The notes below the pieces were generated by a model that was not told where the DNA came from, did not search any database, and saw only the letters and a list, made by a program, of their open reading frames with translations. Source: Ectopseudomonas mendocina (lineage in GTDB: Bacteria; Pseudomonadota; Gammaproteobacteria; Pseudomonadales; Pseudomonadaceae). From it: a DNA stretch of 64,000 nucleotides. Location of the stretch: positions 1 to 64,000 of the forward strand of contig NZ_JADTQG010000013.1 in assembly GCF_016008875.1 (NCBI RefSeq), read 5' to 3'. The position numbers and the translations under genes are program-made. This document shows, one piece after another, positions 36,947 through 55,000 of the stretch (its first letter is position 1; each line of letters begins with the position of its first letter).

Positions 36947-37387
36947 ATGATGGACATCAACGAAATTCGTGAATATTTGCCGCACCGCTATCCGTTCCTG
37001 CTGGTGGATCGTGTGGTGGACCTGGACGTCGAAGGCAAGCAGATTCGCGCCTATAAGAATGTCAGCATCAATGAGCCGTTCTTCAACGGTCACTTCCCCG
37101 AGCATCCGATCATGCCGGGCGTTCTGATCATCGAGGCCATGGCGCAGGCAGCCGGCATCCTCGGCTTCAAGATGATGGGTGTGAAGCCGGCCGACGGCAC
37201 CCTGTATTATTTTGTCGGCTCCGACAAGCTGCGTTTCCGCTCGCCGGTGCTGCCGGGCGATCAGCTCACGCTGGAAGCCAAGTACCTGAGCGACCGCCGC
37301 AGCATCTGGAAATTCGAATGCCGTGCCACGGTCGATGGCAAGGAAGTCTGCTCCGCTGAAATCATCTGCGCGGAACGCAAGCTATGA
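36947..37387 (+). CDS. fabZ: 3-hydroxyacyl-ACP dehydratase FabZ
   Basis: FabZ dehydrates 3-hydroxyacyl-ACP to trans-2-enoyl-ACP in fatty acid elongation and competes with lipid A synthesis for 3-hydroxy acyl chains. The 146-residue hot-dog fold has His49 in [14 protein letters not shown] and Glu63 in [11 protein letters not shown], the catalytic pair. Two ATG codons at 36947 and 36950 are possible starts. The end overlaps lpxA by four bases. Confidence 0.97.
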   Translation: MMDINEIREYLPHRYPFLLVDRVVDLDVEGKQIRAYKNVSINEPFFNGHFPEHPIMPGVLIIEAMAQAAGILGFKMMGVKPADGTLYYFVGSDKLRFRSPVLPGDQLTLEAKYLSDRRSIWKFECRATVDGKEVCSAEIICAERKL

Positions 37388-38160
37388 GTTCGATTGACCC
37401 TCGCGCGATCATCGACCCCAGTGCCAGGTTGGCCGACGACGTCGTCGTCGGCCCGTGGAGCATTGTCGGGCCCGATGTGGAAATCGGCGAGGGTACAGTC
37501 ATCGGCCCGCACGTAGTGCTCAAGGGGCCGACCGTAATCGGCAAGCACAATCGCATCTATCAGTTTTCGTCGGTCGGTGAAGACACGCCAGACCTGAAAT
37601 ACAAGGGCGAGGCGACGCGCCTGGTGATCGGCGATCACAATACCATTCGTGAAGGCGTCACCATTCACCGTGGCACCGTGCAGGATCGTGGCGAAACCAC
37701 CATCGGCGATCACAACCTGATCATGGCCTACGCCCACATCGGTCACGACAGCGTCATCGGCAATCACTGCATCCTGGTCAACAACACCGCGCTGGCTGGC
37801 CACGTTTGGGTCGACGACTGGGCAATCCTGTCCGGTTACACCTTGGTGCACCAGTTCTGCCGCATCGGCGCACACAGCTTCTCCGGCATGGGCACTGCCA
37901 TCGGCAAGGACGTACCGGCCTTCGTCACGGTGTTCGGTAATCCGGCCGAGGCGCGCAGCATGAATTTCGAAGGCATGCGCCGCCGTGGTTTCTCTGCCGA
38001 AGCCATCGCCGCCTTGCGCAAGGCGTACAAGCTGGTCTATCGCCAGGGGCTGACGGTGGAGCTGGCGCTGAGCGAGCTGGCCGAGTCCGCTGTGCAGTTC
38101 CCCGAAGTGGCGATCTTCCGCGATTCCATACAGGCCTCTACACGCGGCATCACCCGCTGA
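37384..38160 (+). CDS. lpxA: UDP-N-acetylglucosamine 3-O-acyltransferase LpxA
   Basis: LpxA catalyses the first step of lipid A synthesis, moving a 3-hydroxyacyl chain from ACP to UDP-GlcNAc. The 258-residue protein is a beta-helix of hexapeptide repeats from about 5 to 185 ([20 protein letters not shown] and on), followed by a helical domain. The catalytic histidine is in [12 protein letters not shown] near 117-128. ATGA overlap with fabZ and a five-base gap to lpxB indicate one coupled unit. Confidence 0.97.
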   Translation: MSSIDPRAIIDPSARLADDVVVGPWSIVGPDVEIGEGTVIGPHVVLKGPTVIGKHNRIYQFSSVGEDTPDLKYKGEATRLVIGDHNTIREGVTIHRGTVQDRGETTIGDHNLIMAYAHIGHDSVIGNHCILVNNTALAGHVWVDDWAILSGYTLVHQFCRIGAHSFSGMGTAIGKDVPAFVTVFGNPAEARSMNFEGMRRRGFSAEAIAALRKAYKLVYRQGLTVELALSELAESAVQFPEVAIFRDSIQASTRGITR

Positions 38161-38165
38161 TTCCT

Positions 38166-39299
38166 ATGACCAGACCACTTCGCGTCGCACTGGTCGCCGG
38201 TGAGGCGTCCGGTGACATCCTTGGTTCCGGCCTGATGCAGGCCATCAAGCAGCGCTACCCGGATGCCGAGTTCATCGGCGTCGGCGGTTCGCGTATGGAA
38301 GCCGAGGGCCTGAAATCCTACTTCCCCATGGAGCGCCTGGCGGTCATGGGCCTGGTCGAGGTGCTCGGCCGCCTGTTCGAACTGCTCGGCCGTCGCCGCC
38401 AGTTGGCGCGTGATCTGATCGCCGCCAAGCCGGATGTGTTCATCGGCATCGATGCGCCTGATTTCAACCTTGGCCTGGAACTCAGGCTGCGCCGTGCCGG
38501 GATCAAGACCGTGCATTACGTCAGTCCCTCGGTCTGGGCCTGGCGGCAGAAGCGGGTGTTGAAGATTCGTGAAGCCTGCGATCTGATGCTGACCCTTTTT
38601 CCGTTCGAAGCGCAGTTCTACGATGAACATCAGGTGCCGGTGCGTTTCGTCGGTCACCCGCTGGCCGATGCCATTCCGCAGCAGGCAGACCGCGCCGCTG
38701 CACGCGAAGCGCTGGATCTGCCGCAGGACGAGCCCGTGGTGGCCTTGATGCCAGGCAGTCGTGGCGGTGAGGTCGCGCGCCTCGGTGAGCTTTTCCTCGA
38801 CGCCGCGATCCGCCTGCGCTCACTTCGCCCAGGTGTGCGCTTCCTTCTGCCTTGCGCCACGCCCGAGCGTCGCGAGCAGCTGGAGCAGATGCTGGCGGGG
38901 CGTGATCTGCCGTTGACCTTGCTCAACGGTCGTTCCCATGAGGCGCTGGCGGCCTGCGATGCGGTGCTGATCGCGTCGGGTACCGCGACCCTGGAGGCGC
39001 TGCTGTACAAGCGCCCGATGGTGGTGGCTTACCGTGTGGCGCCCATGACCTATCGCATTCTCAAGCGCCTGGTGAAAAGCCCCTATATCTCGCTGCCCAA
39101 CCTGCTGGCCGAGCGCCTGCTGGTGCCCGAGCTGATTCAGGACGCGGCGACGCCAGAGGCGCTGGCCCAGGCCGTGGCGCCACTGATCGACGGTGGCCAG
39201 GTACAGACCGAAGGCTTCGACGTGATCCATCGCGCACTGCGCCGCGACGCCTCGGTATCGGCGGCTGATGCCGTGCTCAAGCTGGCGGGGCGCGACTGA
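38166..39299 (+). CDS. lpxB: Lipid-A-disaccharide synthase LpxB
   Basis: LpxB joins UDP-diacylglucosamine and lipid X to form the lipid A disaccharide at the inner membrane. The 377-residue glycosyltransferase (GT19) starts with [20 protein letters not shown] near 4-23, contains VKPD-type [23 protein letters not shown] near 119-131 and the [11 protein letters not shown] loop at about 194-204. Its TGA overlaps the first base of the rnhB start. Confidence 0.97.
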   Translation: MTRPLRVALVAGEASGDILGSGLMQAIKQRYPDAEFIGVGGSRMEAEGLKSYFPMERLAVMGLVEVLGRLFELLGRRRQLARDLIAAKPDVFIGIDAPDFNLGLELRLRRAGIKTVHYVSPSVWAWRQKRVLKIREACDLMLTLFPFEAQFYDEHQVPVRFVGHPLADAIPQQADRAAAREALDLPQDEPVVALMPGSRGGEVARLGELFLDAAIRLRSLRPGVRFLLPCATPERREQLEQMLAGRDLPLTLLNGRSHEALAACDAVLIASGTATLEALLYKRPMVVAYRVAPMTYRILKRLVKSPYISLPNLLAERLLVPELIQDAATPEALAQAVAPLIDGGQVQTEGFDVIHRALRRDASVSAADAVLKLAGRD

Positions 39300-39925
39300 T
39301 GCAGCTGGGGTTGGACTTCACCCTGGTCGAGGAGCTGGTCGCCGGCGTCGACGAAGTCGGCCGCGGCCCGCTCTGCGGCGCGGTGGTCACGGCTGCGGTG
39401 ATTCTCGATCCGGCGCGGCCTATTCTCGGCCTGAACGATTCGAAGAAGCTCACCGAGCTGCGCCGCGAAGTGCTTTTCGACGAGATTCGCGAAAAGGCCC
39501 TGGCCTGGTGCATCGCTCGCGCCGAGGTCGAGGAGATCGACCGCCTGAATATTCTGCATGCCACCATGCTGGCCATGCAGCGTGCCGTCGAGGGCTTGAG
39601 TGTGACGCCCAGGCTGGCGCTGATCGACGGCAACCGTTGCCCCAAACTGGCCGTGCCGAGTGCGCCGGTGATCAAGGGTGATGGGCGGGTGCCGGCGATC
39701 GCCGCGGCGTCGATCCTGGCCAAGGTCAGCCGCGACCGCGAAATGGTCGAGATGGACCGCCTCTATCCTGGCTACGGCATCGCCGGCCACAAGGGCTACC
39801 CTACGCCCGTTCACCTCGACGCGCTGCAGCGCCTGGGGCCGACGCCGATTCATCGGCGCTCTTTCGCGCCGGTGCGCGCGCTGCTCGAGCCTGTCGCCGC
39901 GGATTGCATCGTAGCCACGATCTGA
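39299..39925 (+). CDS. rnhB: Ribonuclease HII
   Basis: RNase HII cuts RNA in RNA/DNA hybrids and removes single ribonucleotides from DNA. The 208-residue protein shows the DEGR-like motif as [13 protein letters not shown] near 17-29, [12 protein letters not shown] near 45-56, and an [11 protein letters not shown] block near 138-148, with catalytic acids at the first Asp-Glu and in the LALIDGN segment. It overlaps lpxB by one base and precedes dnaE. Confidence 0.96.
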   Translation: MQLGLDFTLVEELVAGVDEVGRGPLCGAVVTAAVILDPARPILGLNDSKKLTELRREVLFDEIREKALAWCIARAEVEEIDRLNILHATMLAMQRAVEGLSVTPRLALIDGNRCPKLAVPSAPVIKGDGRVPAIAAASILAKVSRDREMVEMDRLYPGYGIAGHKGYPTPVHLDALQRLGPTPIHRRSFAPVRALLEPVAADCIVATI

Positions 39926-39996
39926 AGCTCTGGCCCTAAGCCAGACCCTCTTAGGCTACAATCCGCGCTTTGTCGTTTTCATCTGCAAGGCCCTCC

Positions 39997-43527
<3,531 letters not shown>

Positions 43528-43664
43528 TATGCGAGAGGAAAATTCCTCTTCGTGACAGCAAAGGCACCCAAGGGTGTCGACCCGCTGCGCCCCATCCCTT
43601 AAGGTAGGGCGCCTAATGGATACAGCTCCCCGGCCACTTGGCCGTCGACGCAAGACGGATGACT

Positions 43665-44615
43665 ATGAACCCGAATTTCCTCGATTTCGAACAGCCGATC
43701 GCCGACCTGCAAGCCAAGATCGAAGAGCTACGCCTGGTTGGCAACGACAACGCGCTGAACATCGGCGACGAGATTGCCCGCCTGCAGGACAAGAGCAGCG
43801 CCCTGACCGAAAGCATCTTCGGTAACCTGACCAGCTGGCAGATCGCGCAGCTCGCGCGCCACCCGCGCCGCCCCTATACCCTGGACTACATCCAGCACAT
43901 CTTCACCGAGTTCGACGAACTGCACGGCGACCGTCACTTCTCCGACGATGCTGCCATCGTCGGTGGCGTTGCGCGCCTGGGCGATCAGCCGGTGATGATC
44001 ATCGGTCACCAGAAGGGCCGCGAAGTACGCGAGAAGGTGCGTCGCAACTTCGGCATGCCGCGCCCTGAGGGCTATCGCAAGGCCTGCCGCCTGATGGAAA
44101 TGGCCGAGCGCTTCAAGATGCCGATCCTCACCTTCATCGACACCCCTGGTGCCTACCCGGGCATCGATGCCGAGGAGCGTGGCCAGAGCGAGGCCATCGC
44201 CTGGAACCTGCGCGTGATGGCCCGTCTGAAAACTCCGATCATCGCCACCGTTATCGGCGAGGGCGGCTCCGGCGGTGCGCTGGCCATTGGCGTCTGCGAC
44301 CAACTGAACATGCTGCAGTACTCCACCTACTCGGTGATCTCGCCGGAAGGTTGCGCCTCGATTCTCTGGCGTACCGCCGAGAAGGCGCCGGATGCTGCCG
44401 AGGCCATGGGCATCACCGCCGAGCGCCTGAAGGATCTGGGTATCGTCGATCAGGTGATCGCTGAGCCGCTGGGCGGCGCGCACCGCGATCCGGCCGCCGC
44501 CTCGGAGTCGATCCGTCAGGAGCTGACCAAGCAACTGGCCAGCCTGCAGGAACACGATATCGACGCTCTGCTCAAGCGCCGTTACGACCGCCTGATGAGC
44601 TACGGCATCGCCTGA
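43665..44615 (+). CDS. accA: Acetyl-CoA carboxylase carboxyltransferase subunit alpha
   Basis: AccA and AccD form the carboxyltransferase that makes malonyl-CoA, the committed step of fatty acid synthesis. The 316-residue protein shows [14 protein letters not shown] near 66-79, [20 protein letters not shown] near 111-130, the [18 protein letters not shown] block near 162-179 and [15 protein letters not shown] near 200-214. The ATG at 43665 ([10 protein letters not shown]) matches the family start. It follows dnaE, as in E. coli, with a 137-bp gap, and ends in a strong terminator. Confidence 0.97.
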   Translation: MNPNFLDFEQPIADLQAKIEELRLVGNDNALNIGDEIARLQDKSSALTESIFGNLTSWQIAQLARHPRRPYTLDYIQHIFTEFDELHGDRHFSDDAAIVGGVARLGDQPVMIIGHQKGREVREKVRRNFGMPRPEGYRKACRLMEMAERFKMPILTFIDTPGAYPGIDAEERGQSEAIAWNLRVMARLKTPIIATVIGEGGSGGALAIGVCDQLNMLQYSTYSVISPEGCASILWRTAEKAPDAAEAMGITAERLKDLGIVDQVIAEPLGGAHRDPAAASESIRQELTKQLASLQEHDIDALLKRRYDRLMSYGIA

Positions 44616-44634
44616 GTTCTCTCAGCGCATATCT

Positions 44635-44660
44635 CAATGGGCCTTCGGGCCCATTGTTGT
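44635..44660 (+). terminator. Intrinsic terminator after accA
   Basis: CAATGGGCC and GGCCCATTG form a 9-bp stem around a TTCG-type loop at 44635-44656, then TTGTTT. tilS starts 14 bases beyond the T-run, so it depends on readthrough or on a promoter overlapping this site. Confidence 0.8.
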
Positions 44661-44673
44661 TTAAGCTTGGCCA

Positions 44674-45996
44674 ATGACCGCTCTCGATCTTCGCCTGCAC
44701 AAGGCTCTACAGCCGTGGCGCACGGCTCCTGCCTGGCGTATCGCCTTCTCCGGTGGCCTGGATTCCACTGTACTGCTGCATCTGCTCGCCGATTGGGCGC
44801 GGCACGAGCAGTTGCCGCCGCTGACTGCCATTCATGTTCATCATGGCCTGCAGTCGGTAGCCGATGACTGGCCGGGACATTGCGCGCAGGTTTGTGCTCG
44901 CCTGGATATTCCTCTGCAGATCATCAAGGTACAGGTGACGCCGGGGGCGAGCCTGGAGCAAGCTGCGCGGCACGCGCGTTATGCGGCATTCGGTGAGCGG
45001 CTGGGGCAGGGCGAATTGCTGCTCAGTGCCCAGCATCGCGACGATCAGGCCGAAACCCTGCTGTTTCGTCTGCTGCGCGGGGCAGGGGTGCGCGGGCTGG
45101 CTGCCATGCCGGCCAGTCGGCCGCTGGGGCAGGGCAGGCTGGTGCGGCCACTGCTCGACTGTTCGCGCGCCGAGTTGCAGGCTTACGCGCAAAGTCGTGG
45201 TCTGGTTTGGGTCGAGGACCCTAGCAATGCTGACGAGCGTTTCAGTCGCAATTTCCTGCGCAGGCAGGTGATGCCGCTGCTGGCCGAGCGCTGGCCGCAG
45301 CTGACGGCAAGCCTTGCGCGCAGCGCCGGCCATTTGAGCGAGGCCCAGCAACTGTTGGAAGAACTGGCCGAGATGGACCTGCTTGCTGCGCGTGGCGTTT
45401 GCGCTTTGCCCTGGCTGCCTTTGCCTTCTCTGGATCTTGCGGCAGTGACCGCGTTGAGCGATGCGCGGCAACGCAACCTGCTGCGGCATTGGCTGGCGCC
45501 GCACACCCGCATGCCGGACAGCGATCACTGGATTGGCTGGTACGACCTTCGCGATGCCGTCGCGGATGCGACGCCGATCTGGAAACTGGCCGATGGCGAA
45601 TTGCACCGCGCCGATGGCCGCTTGTGGTGGCTCAGTGGCGACTGGCTGAAGCCGCTGCGGCCGCTGGATCTGCCATGCGCTGCGTCTGACGAGCCAGTCG
45701 AGCTTCCCGATAATGGTCAGGTGCATTTGTCTGGCGAGCTGGCGCAAGGTCGCTGGCAACTACGCTACCGTCAAGGCGGCGAGTCGCTGCAGGTACCGGG
45801 ACGTGGTCGGCGTGATCTCAAACGCTTGCTTAACGAAATGCGCGTGCCCCCATTCGTGCGCTCGCGCCTGCCGCTATTGTTCGATGGCGATGAGCTGATG
45901 GCGGTGGCGAACCTGACGCAAGCGCCAGGAGTCGAGGCGCGCGGCGTGTGTCTGCACTGGTCACCGCCTATCGGCGAGCAAGGTTTGAGCTGGTAA
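44674..45996 (+). CDS. tilS: tRNA(Ile)-lysidine synthase TilS
   Basis: TilS puts lysine on C34 of tRNA-Ile(CAU), changing it to read AUA. The 440-residue protein has the PP-loop SGGLDSTVLLHLL near 26-38 and a middle block with SAQHRDDQAETLLFRLLRG. Two C-terminal TilS substrate-binding domains follow, with VPGRGRRDLKRLLNEMRVPP near 370-390 (continuing FVRSRLPLL). It lies between accA and pyrG in Pseudomonas order. Confidence 0.95.
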   Translation: MTALDLRLHKALQPWRTAPAWRIAFSGGLDSTVLLHLLADWARHEQLPPLTAIHVHHGLQSVADDWPGHCAQVCARLDIPLQIIKVQVTPGASLEQAARHARYAAFGERLGQGELLLSAQHRDDQAETLLFRLLRGAGVRGLAAMPASRPLGQGRLVRPLLDCSRAELQAYAQSRGLVWVEDPSNADERFSRNFLRRQVMPLLAERWPQLTASLARSAGHLSEAQQLLEELAEMDLLAARGVCALPWLPLPSLDLAAVTALSDARQRNLLRHWLAPHTRMPDSDHWIGWYDLRDAVADATPIWKLADGELHRADGRLWWLSGDWLKPLRPLDLPCAASDEPVELPDNGQVHLSGELAQGRWQLRYRQGGESLQVPGRGRRDLKRLLNEMRVPPFVRSRLPLLFDGDELMAVANLTQAPGVEARGVCLHWSPPIGEQGLSW

Positions 45997-46116
45997 GGCC
46001 TTTCGGGTAGACTACGCTCCCGTCTTACTACAGCTTTTGCCGACTCCCTCAGGGAGCTTGGCGAGCTTGCCATTGTGTTGTTGATGGCGCTCCTTCGCTT
46101 TCCCCGGCGGCACTGA

Positions 46117-50067
<3,951 letters not shown>

Positions 50068-50081
50068 TCACTGCGTGGTAG

Positions 50082-50108
50082 AAAAGGGCGACGCAAGTCG
50101 CCCTTTTT
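50082..50108 (+). terminator. Intrinsic terminator after eno
   Basis: AAAAGGGCGAC and GTCGCCCTTTT form an 11-bp stem around a GCAA tetraloop, and the right arm runs into a T-tract. It cleanly ends the pyrG-kdsA-eno series. Confidence 0.9.
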
Positions 50109-50137
50109 CGTGGTTATCCCAGTGTTGTGCTGCATGC

Positions 50138-50188
50138 TGTAGGAGCGGATTTATCCGCGAATTTTTCGCGGCTGAAGCCGCTCCTACA
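50138..50188. repeat. Mosaic REP palindrome in the eno-ftsB gap
   Basis: The outer arms TGTAGGAGCGG (50138-50148) and CCGCTCCTACA (50178-50188) pair perfectly, and CCGCGAA pairs with TTCGCGG near the centre. The inner words differ: GGATTTATCC on the left and GGCTGAAGCC on the right. So the two halves come from different REP variants. The rest of the 50068-50355 spacer looks like ftsB upstream sequence without a gene. Confidence 0.75.
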
Positions 50189-50355
50189 GAGGCTGCGCGA
50201 TTGCGGGCATGGCGTTTTTCGTGGACGCTTCGTCGATCTTTGGGAACCATTGCAAGGATGCAGGTACAGAAACCCCATGTCACTCATCAGTCGGCTTCTT
50301 TTCAAGCATGAACGCAGCCCCTACCATGCCGATGACTCAATCTGCGAGCCGCTCC

Positions 50356-50634
50356 ATGCGTAGTCCGTACTGGCTGTTCATCGTGCTGATCCTGCTGCTT
50401 GCCGGTCTGCAGTATCGTCTGTGGGTCGGCGAGGGCAGTCTTGCCCAGGTAAGCCGCCTGCAGCAGCAGATCGCCGAGCAACAAGGCGAGAACGAGCGCC
50501 TGTTGGAGCGTAACCGCATCCTCGAGGCCGAGGTGATGGAGCTCAAGCGCGGTATGGAGACCGTTGAAGAGCGTGCACGGCAAGAGCTTGGCATGCTCAA
50601 AGAGGGTGAGACCCTCTACCTGCTGACCGAATGA
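50356..50634 (+). CDS. ftsB: Cell division protein FtsB
   Basis: FtsB joins FtsL and FtsQ in the divisome and helps activate septal peptidoglycan synthesis. I take the ATG at 50356 (MRSPYWLF), giving 92 residues, close to Pseudomonas FtsB; the frame to 50209 adds an unrelated leader. A single membrane helix covers about 5-22, followed by a periplasmic coiled coil (LQQQIAEQQGENERLLERN) to about 72. The stop overlaps the ispD start (ATGA). Confidence 0.94.
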   Translation: MRSPYWLFIVLILLLAGLQYRLWVGEGSLAQVSRLQQQIAEQQGENERLLERNRILEAEVMELKRGMETVEERARQELGMLKEGETLYLLTE

Positions 50635-51329
50635 CCGTCCCATTCTGGCTGGTGATTCCAGCAGCCGGCGTCGGTGCACGAATGGCCGCCGATCGTCCCA
50701 AGCAGTACCTGCAGATTTCCGGTCGCAGCATTCTCGAACACAGCCTGCATTGCTTTCTCGATCATCCTGGCTTGCTGGGCGCTATGGTGTGCGTGGCGGT
50801 GGACGATCCGTTCTGGCCGCAGCTCCCGGTTGCCAACGATCCGCGTGTGCGTCGCGCACCCGGTGGGCGCGAGCGGGCCGATTCGGTACTGGCCGGGTTG
50901 CAGGCGCTGCTTGCCGAGGGCGCAGGTGCCGAGGACTGGGTGCTGGTGCATGACGCCGCTCGCCCCAATCTTGCCAGGCAGGACCTGGACCGTTTGCTGG
51001 CAGAGTTGGCCGATGATCCGGTGGGCGGCCTGCTGGCCGTGCCGGCACGCGATACGCTCAAACGTGCCAGTGCCGACGGGCGAGTGGCGCAGACCGTGGA
51101 TCGCAGTGTGATCTGGCAGGCCTATACGCCGCAGATGTTCCGCCTGGGGGCATTGCATGGCGCGCTGAGTCAGGCTCTGCAGGCGCAGGTGGCGATTACC
51201 GATGAGGCCTCTGCCATGGAGTGGGCGGGGCAGGCGCCGCGTCTGATCGAAGGCCGGGCGGACAACCTCAAAGTCACCCGCCCGGAAGACCTGCACTATC
51301 TGCAGTCACTGTGGCCACGCGGCTATTGA
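50631..51329 (+). CDS. ispD: 2-C-methyl-D-erythritol 4-phosphate cytidylyltransferase IspD
   Basis: IspD makes CDP-methylerythritol from MEP and CTP, the third step of the MEP pathway. The 232-residue protein has the CTP-binding loop PAAGVGARMAADRPKQYLQI near 8-27, the VHDAARPNL block near 103-111 and a DEASAMEW segment near 191-198. It is coupled to ftsB by a four-base overlap. ispF, often adjacent in E. coli, lies about 3.7 kb away here, separated by the formaldehyde genes. Confidence 0.96.
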   Translation: MTVPFWLVIPAAGVGARMAADRPKQYLQISGRSILEHSLHCFLDHPGLLGAMVCVAVDDPFWPQLPVANDPRVRRAPGGRERADSVLAGLQALLAEGAGAEDWVLVHDAARPNLARQDLDRLLAELADDPVGGLLAVPARDTLKRASADGRVAQTVDRSVIWQAYTPQMFRLGALHGALSQALQAQVAITDEASAMEWAGQAPRLIEGRADNLKVTRPEDLHYLQSLWPRGY

Positions 51330-51334
51330 TTGCA

Positions 51335-51658
51335 TCAGTGCGTCCAGTTTTTCGCGTCCTTGCCCAGGTTGCGATCCAGCGCGTTGGTCAGCTTGTTCAT
51401 GGCGCCGTCGATGGCCTGATGCATTTCCTCCGCATCGTGGGATACCGTCAGCGGGTCACGTCCTTTCATCCGTGCCTCGACCTTGCAGCGCTTGTCCTGG
51501 GGACCGCTCTTGAGCGCGTTCTCGTCGGAAAGGTGGACTTCGATCCGGGTGAGGTGGTCCTCGTAGCGTTGGAGTTTGCTGCGCACTCGACTGCTGATGT
51601 CTTCCTTGAAGGCCATCGATGAGGCGACGTGCTTACCGCTGTTGACCAGAACCTGCAT
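51335..51658 (-). CDS. HPF/RaiA-like ribosome-associated protein
   Basis: The protein opens MQVLVNSGKHVASSMAFKED and continues IRVHL-type strands (LTRIEVHLSDENALKSG), then KRCKVEARMKGRDPLTVSHD, in the pattern of hibernation-promoting factors. The ATG at 51658 is chosen because GAGG lies eight bases upstream; this gives 107 residues, about the size of short HPF. It is convergent with ispD. It may bind the 30S subunit in stress, but a divergent family member with another role is possible. Confidence 0.75.
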   Translation of the reverse strand: MQVLVNSGKHVASSMAFKEDISSRVRSKLQRYEDHLTRIEVHLSDENALKSGPQDKRCKVEARMKGRDPLTVSHDAEEMHQAIDGAMNKLTNALDRNLGKDAKNWTH

Positions 51659-51798
51659 AACCATGTCCTCATGCTGCTGAATTCGTGAGGCCCCGTTTGC
51701 CGGGGACATTGGTTGTGACGCGGTCGCCTCGTCCAAGTTTCGCCCCAGCTTGTGACATTCCATGACGGTTCAGCTGAGCGACAAGGTTGTTGCAGGGC

Positions 51799-52695
51799 TC
51801 AGGCGGGGTCGGCGTACTCAGCGCGCTGACTCAGCCCTAGGCGCAACGAGTCGATCAGCTGGCGGATCTTCGGTGAGAGGTGGCGTTGCTGCGGATAGAG
51901 CGCCCAGACCGCGGTATTCGGTGGACGGTGCTGTTCCAGCAGAGAGATCAGCCGCCCGCTGCGCAGGTGTTCCAGGACGTAGTAGTCCGGTAGCTGGCAC
52001 AAACCGAACCCGCGCAGCGCGGCGTCGAGCACAGCCTGACCGCTGTTGCAGCGCCAGTTGCCTTGTACCCGCACCTGGGTTTCCCGGCCGCTCTCGGCAA
52101 AGCTCCAGTGCTCGCTGCTGCCGATCAGGCAGTTATGCCGGGCCAGTTCTGACAGCGAGTGCGGCCGGCCATAACGCTGCAGGTATTCGGGCGCGGCGCA
52201 CAGGTACATTTCCCGAGGTGCCAAGCGTGCTGCCATCAGCCGCGAGTCCTGCAGACGCCCCAGGCGGATGGCCAGATCGAGACCTTCGTGCAGCAGGTCC
52301 AACTGGCGGTTGGACAGCTCGATCTCCACCCGCAGCTGCGGGTGGCGGGCCATGAAGTCATTCACCAGCGGCACGATGAAGCGCTCGCCATAGGCCACCG
52401 CGCAGGTCATGCGCAGCAGCCCCTTGGGCTCCGCCCCAAGGTCGCCGATCGCCCGCAGTGCCTCTTCGCGCGCATCCTGCAGGCGCTGGCAATGCTGCAG
52501 GAACAGCTGACCGGCCTCGGTCAGGGCTACGCGGCGCGTGCTGCGGTAGAACAGGCGACTCTGCAGGCGATCCTCCAGGCGCGCCACCTGGCGGCTGACC
52601 TGCGAGGTGGACAGCCCCAGTCGTTCCGCGGCGGCACTGAACTGGCCGCATTCTGCGACGGCGACGAACTCGTCGAGTCCTTCCCAGCGACTCAT
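51799..52695 (-). CDS. LysR-family regulator of the formaldehyde genes
   Basis: The 298-residue protein has an N-terminal winged helix-turn-helix at about 1-60 (FVAVAECGQFSAAAERLGLS, then TSQVSRQVARLE) and a LysR effector domain at about 90-290. It is divergent from adhC with a 134-bp spacer containing dyads. That layout is the usual sign of control of the neighbouring gene. P. aeruginosa has a LysR gene called gfnR in the same position, so formaldehyde or an S-hydroxymethylglutathione signal is a likely cue, but this is inference. Confidence 0.9.
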   Translation of the reverse strand: MSRWEGLDEFVAVAECGQFSAAAERLGLSTSQVSRQVARLEDRLQSRLFYRSTRRVALTEAGQLFLQHCQRLQDAREEALRAIGDLGAEPKGLLRMTCAVAYGERFIVPLVNDFMARHPQLRVEIELSNRQLDLLHEGLDLAIRLGRLQDSRLMAARLAPREMYLCAAPEYLQRYGRPHSLSELARHNCLIGSSEHWSFAESGRETQVRVQGNWRCNSGQAVLDAALRGFGLCQLPDYYVLEHLRSGRLISLLEQHRPPNTAVWALYPQQRHLSPKIRQLIDSLRLGLSQRAEYADPA

Positions 52696-52727
52696 GGTTT
52701 GCTCCAGTGTCGTTGACGGATGAGTAT

Positions 52728-53942
<1,215 letters not shown>

Positions 53943-53950
53943 TGAAACAC

Positions 53951-54027
53951 CGTGCGGTCTCTTGGCCGCACGGATTCTCGCGGGGTGCGCTGTGCGCACC
54001 GCAACCCCTTGGTGCGCATGGCGCACC
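53951..54027 (+). repeat. Three tandem hairpins between adhC and fghA
   Basis: CGTGCGG and CCGCACG (53951-53957 and 53966-53972) form one hairpin. GGTGCGC and GCGCACC pair twice more, at 53984-54000 with a TGT loop and at 54011-54027 with an ATG loop. The last two share arms and look like a duplicated short repeat often seen in Pseudomonas spacers. They may lower fghA expression or protect the adhC transcript end. Confidence 0.65.
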
Positions 54028-54041
54028 CTACGGAGCGGCTC

Positions 54042-54890
54042 ATGACCCTCGAAATCGTTTCCAGCAACAAGAGCTTTGGCGGCTGGCACAAGCGCTATCG
54101 CCATCGTTCCAGCAGCCTGAACTGCGACATGGTGTTCGCCGTCTATCTGCCACCGCAGGCTGAGCAGGGTGCCAAGCTGCCAGTGCTGTACTGGCTGAGT
54201 GGCCTGACCTGTACCGATGAGAACTTCATGCAGAAGGCCGGCGCCCAGCGCATGGCGGCCGAGCTTGGCTTGATCATCGTCGCGCCGGACACCAGCCCGC
54301 GTGGCGAAGGCGTGGCCGACGACGCCAACGGCGCCTACGACTTCGGCCTCGGCGCAGGCTTCTACGTCAACGCGACGCAGGAACCTTTCGCCCGTCACTA
54401 CCGCATGTACGACTACGTGGTGCAGGAACTGCCGGCATTGATCGAGGCCAACTTCCCCGTCTCGGAAAAGCGTGGCATCGCCGGCCATTCCATGGGCGGT
54501 CACGGAGCGCTGATCTGCGCGCTGAAGAACCCTGGGCGCTACCAGTCGGTGTCGGCTTTCTCGCCGATCAGCAATCCGATGAACTGCCCCTGGGGCGAGA
54601 AGGCGTTGTCGCTGTACCTGGGCGAGGAGCGTTCGCGTTGGCGTGAGTGGGATGCCAGCGTGCTGATCGCCGAGGCTGAGGAGAAGCTGCCGATCCTGGT
54701 CGATCAGGGTGATCGCGATGACTTCCTCGAAGGCCAGCTCAAGCCACAGGTACTGCAGGCCGCGGCCAAGGCCGCCGGGCATCCGCTGACGCTGCGCATG
54801 CAGCCTGGCTATGACCATAGCTACTATTTCATCGCCAGCTTCATCGACGAGCATCTGCGTCATCATGCGGCCGCGTTGCGGCAGCTTTAA
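54042..54890 (+). CDS. fghA: S-formylglutathione hydrolase
   Basis: FghA hydrolyses S-formylglutathione to formate and glutathione, completing formaldehyde detoxification started by AdhC. The 282-residue esterase D fold has the nucleophile Ser150 in AGHSMGGHG. The other triad members likely lie in DQGDRDDFL near 225-235 and in GYDHSYYFI near 257-265. The opening [20 protein letters not shown] is typical. The ATG at 54042 replaces the longer ORF start, which reads through the hairpins. Confidence 0.96.
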   Translation: MTLEIVSSNKSFGGWHKRYRHRSSSLNCDMVFAVYLPPQAEQGAKLPVLYWLSGLTCTDENFMQKAGAQRMAAELGLIIVAPDTSPRGEGVADDANGAYDFGLGAGFYVNATQEPFARHYRMYDYVVQELPALIEANFPVSEKRGIAGHSMGGHGALICALKNPGRYQSVSAFSPISNPMNCPWGEKALSLYLGEERSRWREWDASVLIAEAEEKLPILVDQGDRDDFLEGQLKPQVLQAAAKAAGHPLTLRMQPGYDHSYYFIASFIDEHLRHHAAALRQL

Positions 54891-54970
54891 GCGGCAAGCC
54901 ACAAGCGGCAAGTAAAGCTTGGCCGCAGGCTTGGCTGCACACAGGCTCTTGCAGCTTTCGGTTAGAATCA

Positions 54971-55000
54971 CGCCCTGACTTTTTCAGGGCGTTGTTCTTT
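54971..55000 (+). terminator. fghA terminator abutting the ispF start
   Basis: CGCCCTGA (54971-54978) and TCAGGGCG (54984-54991) form an 8-bp stem, followed by TTGTTCTTT and then directly by the ispF ATG at 55001. TAGAAT at 54963-54968 could be a -10 box for ispF; if so its start falls inside the stem and its own RNA would escape the hairpin. Confidence 0.65.
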
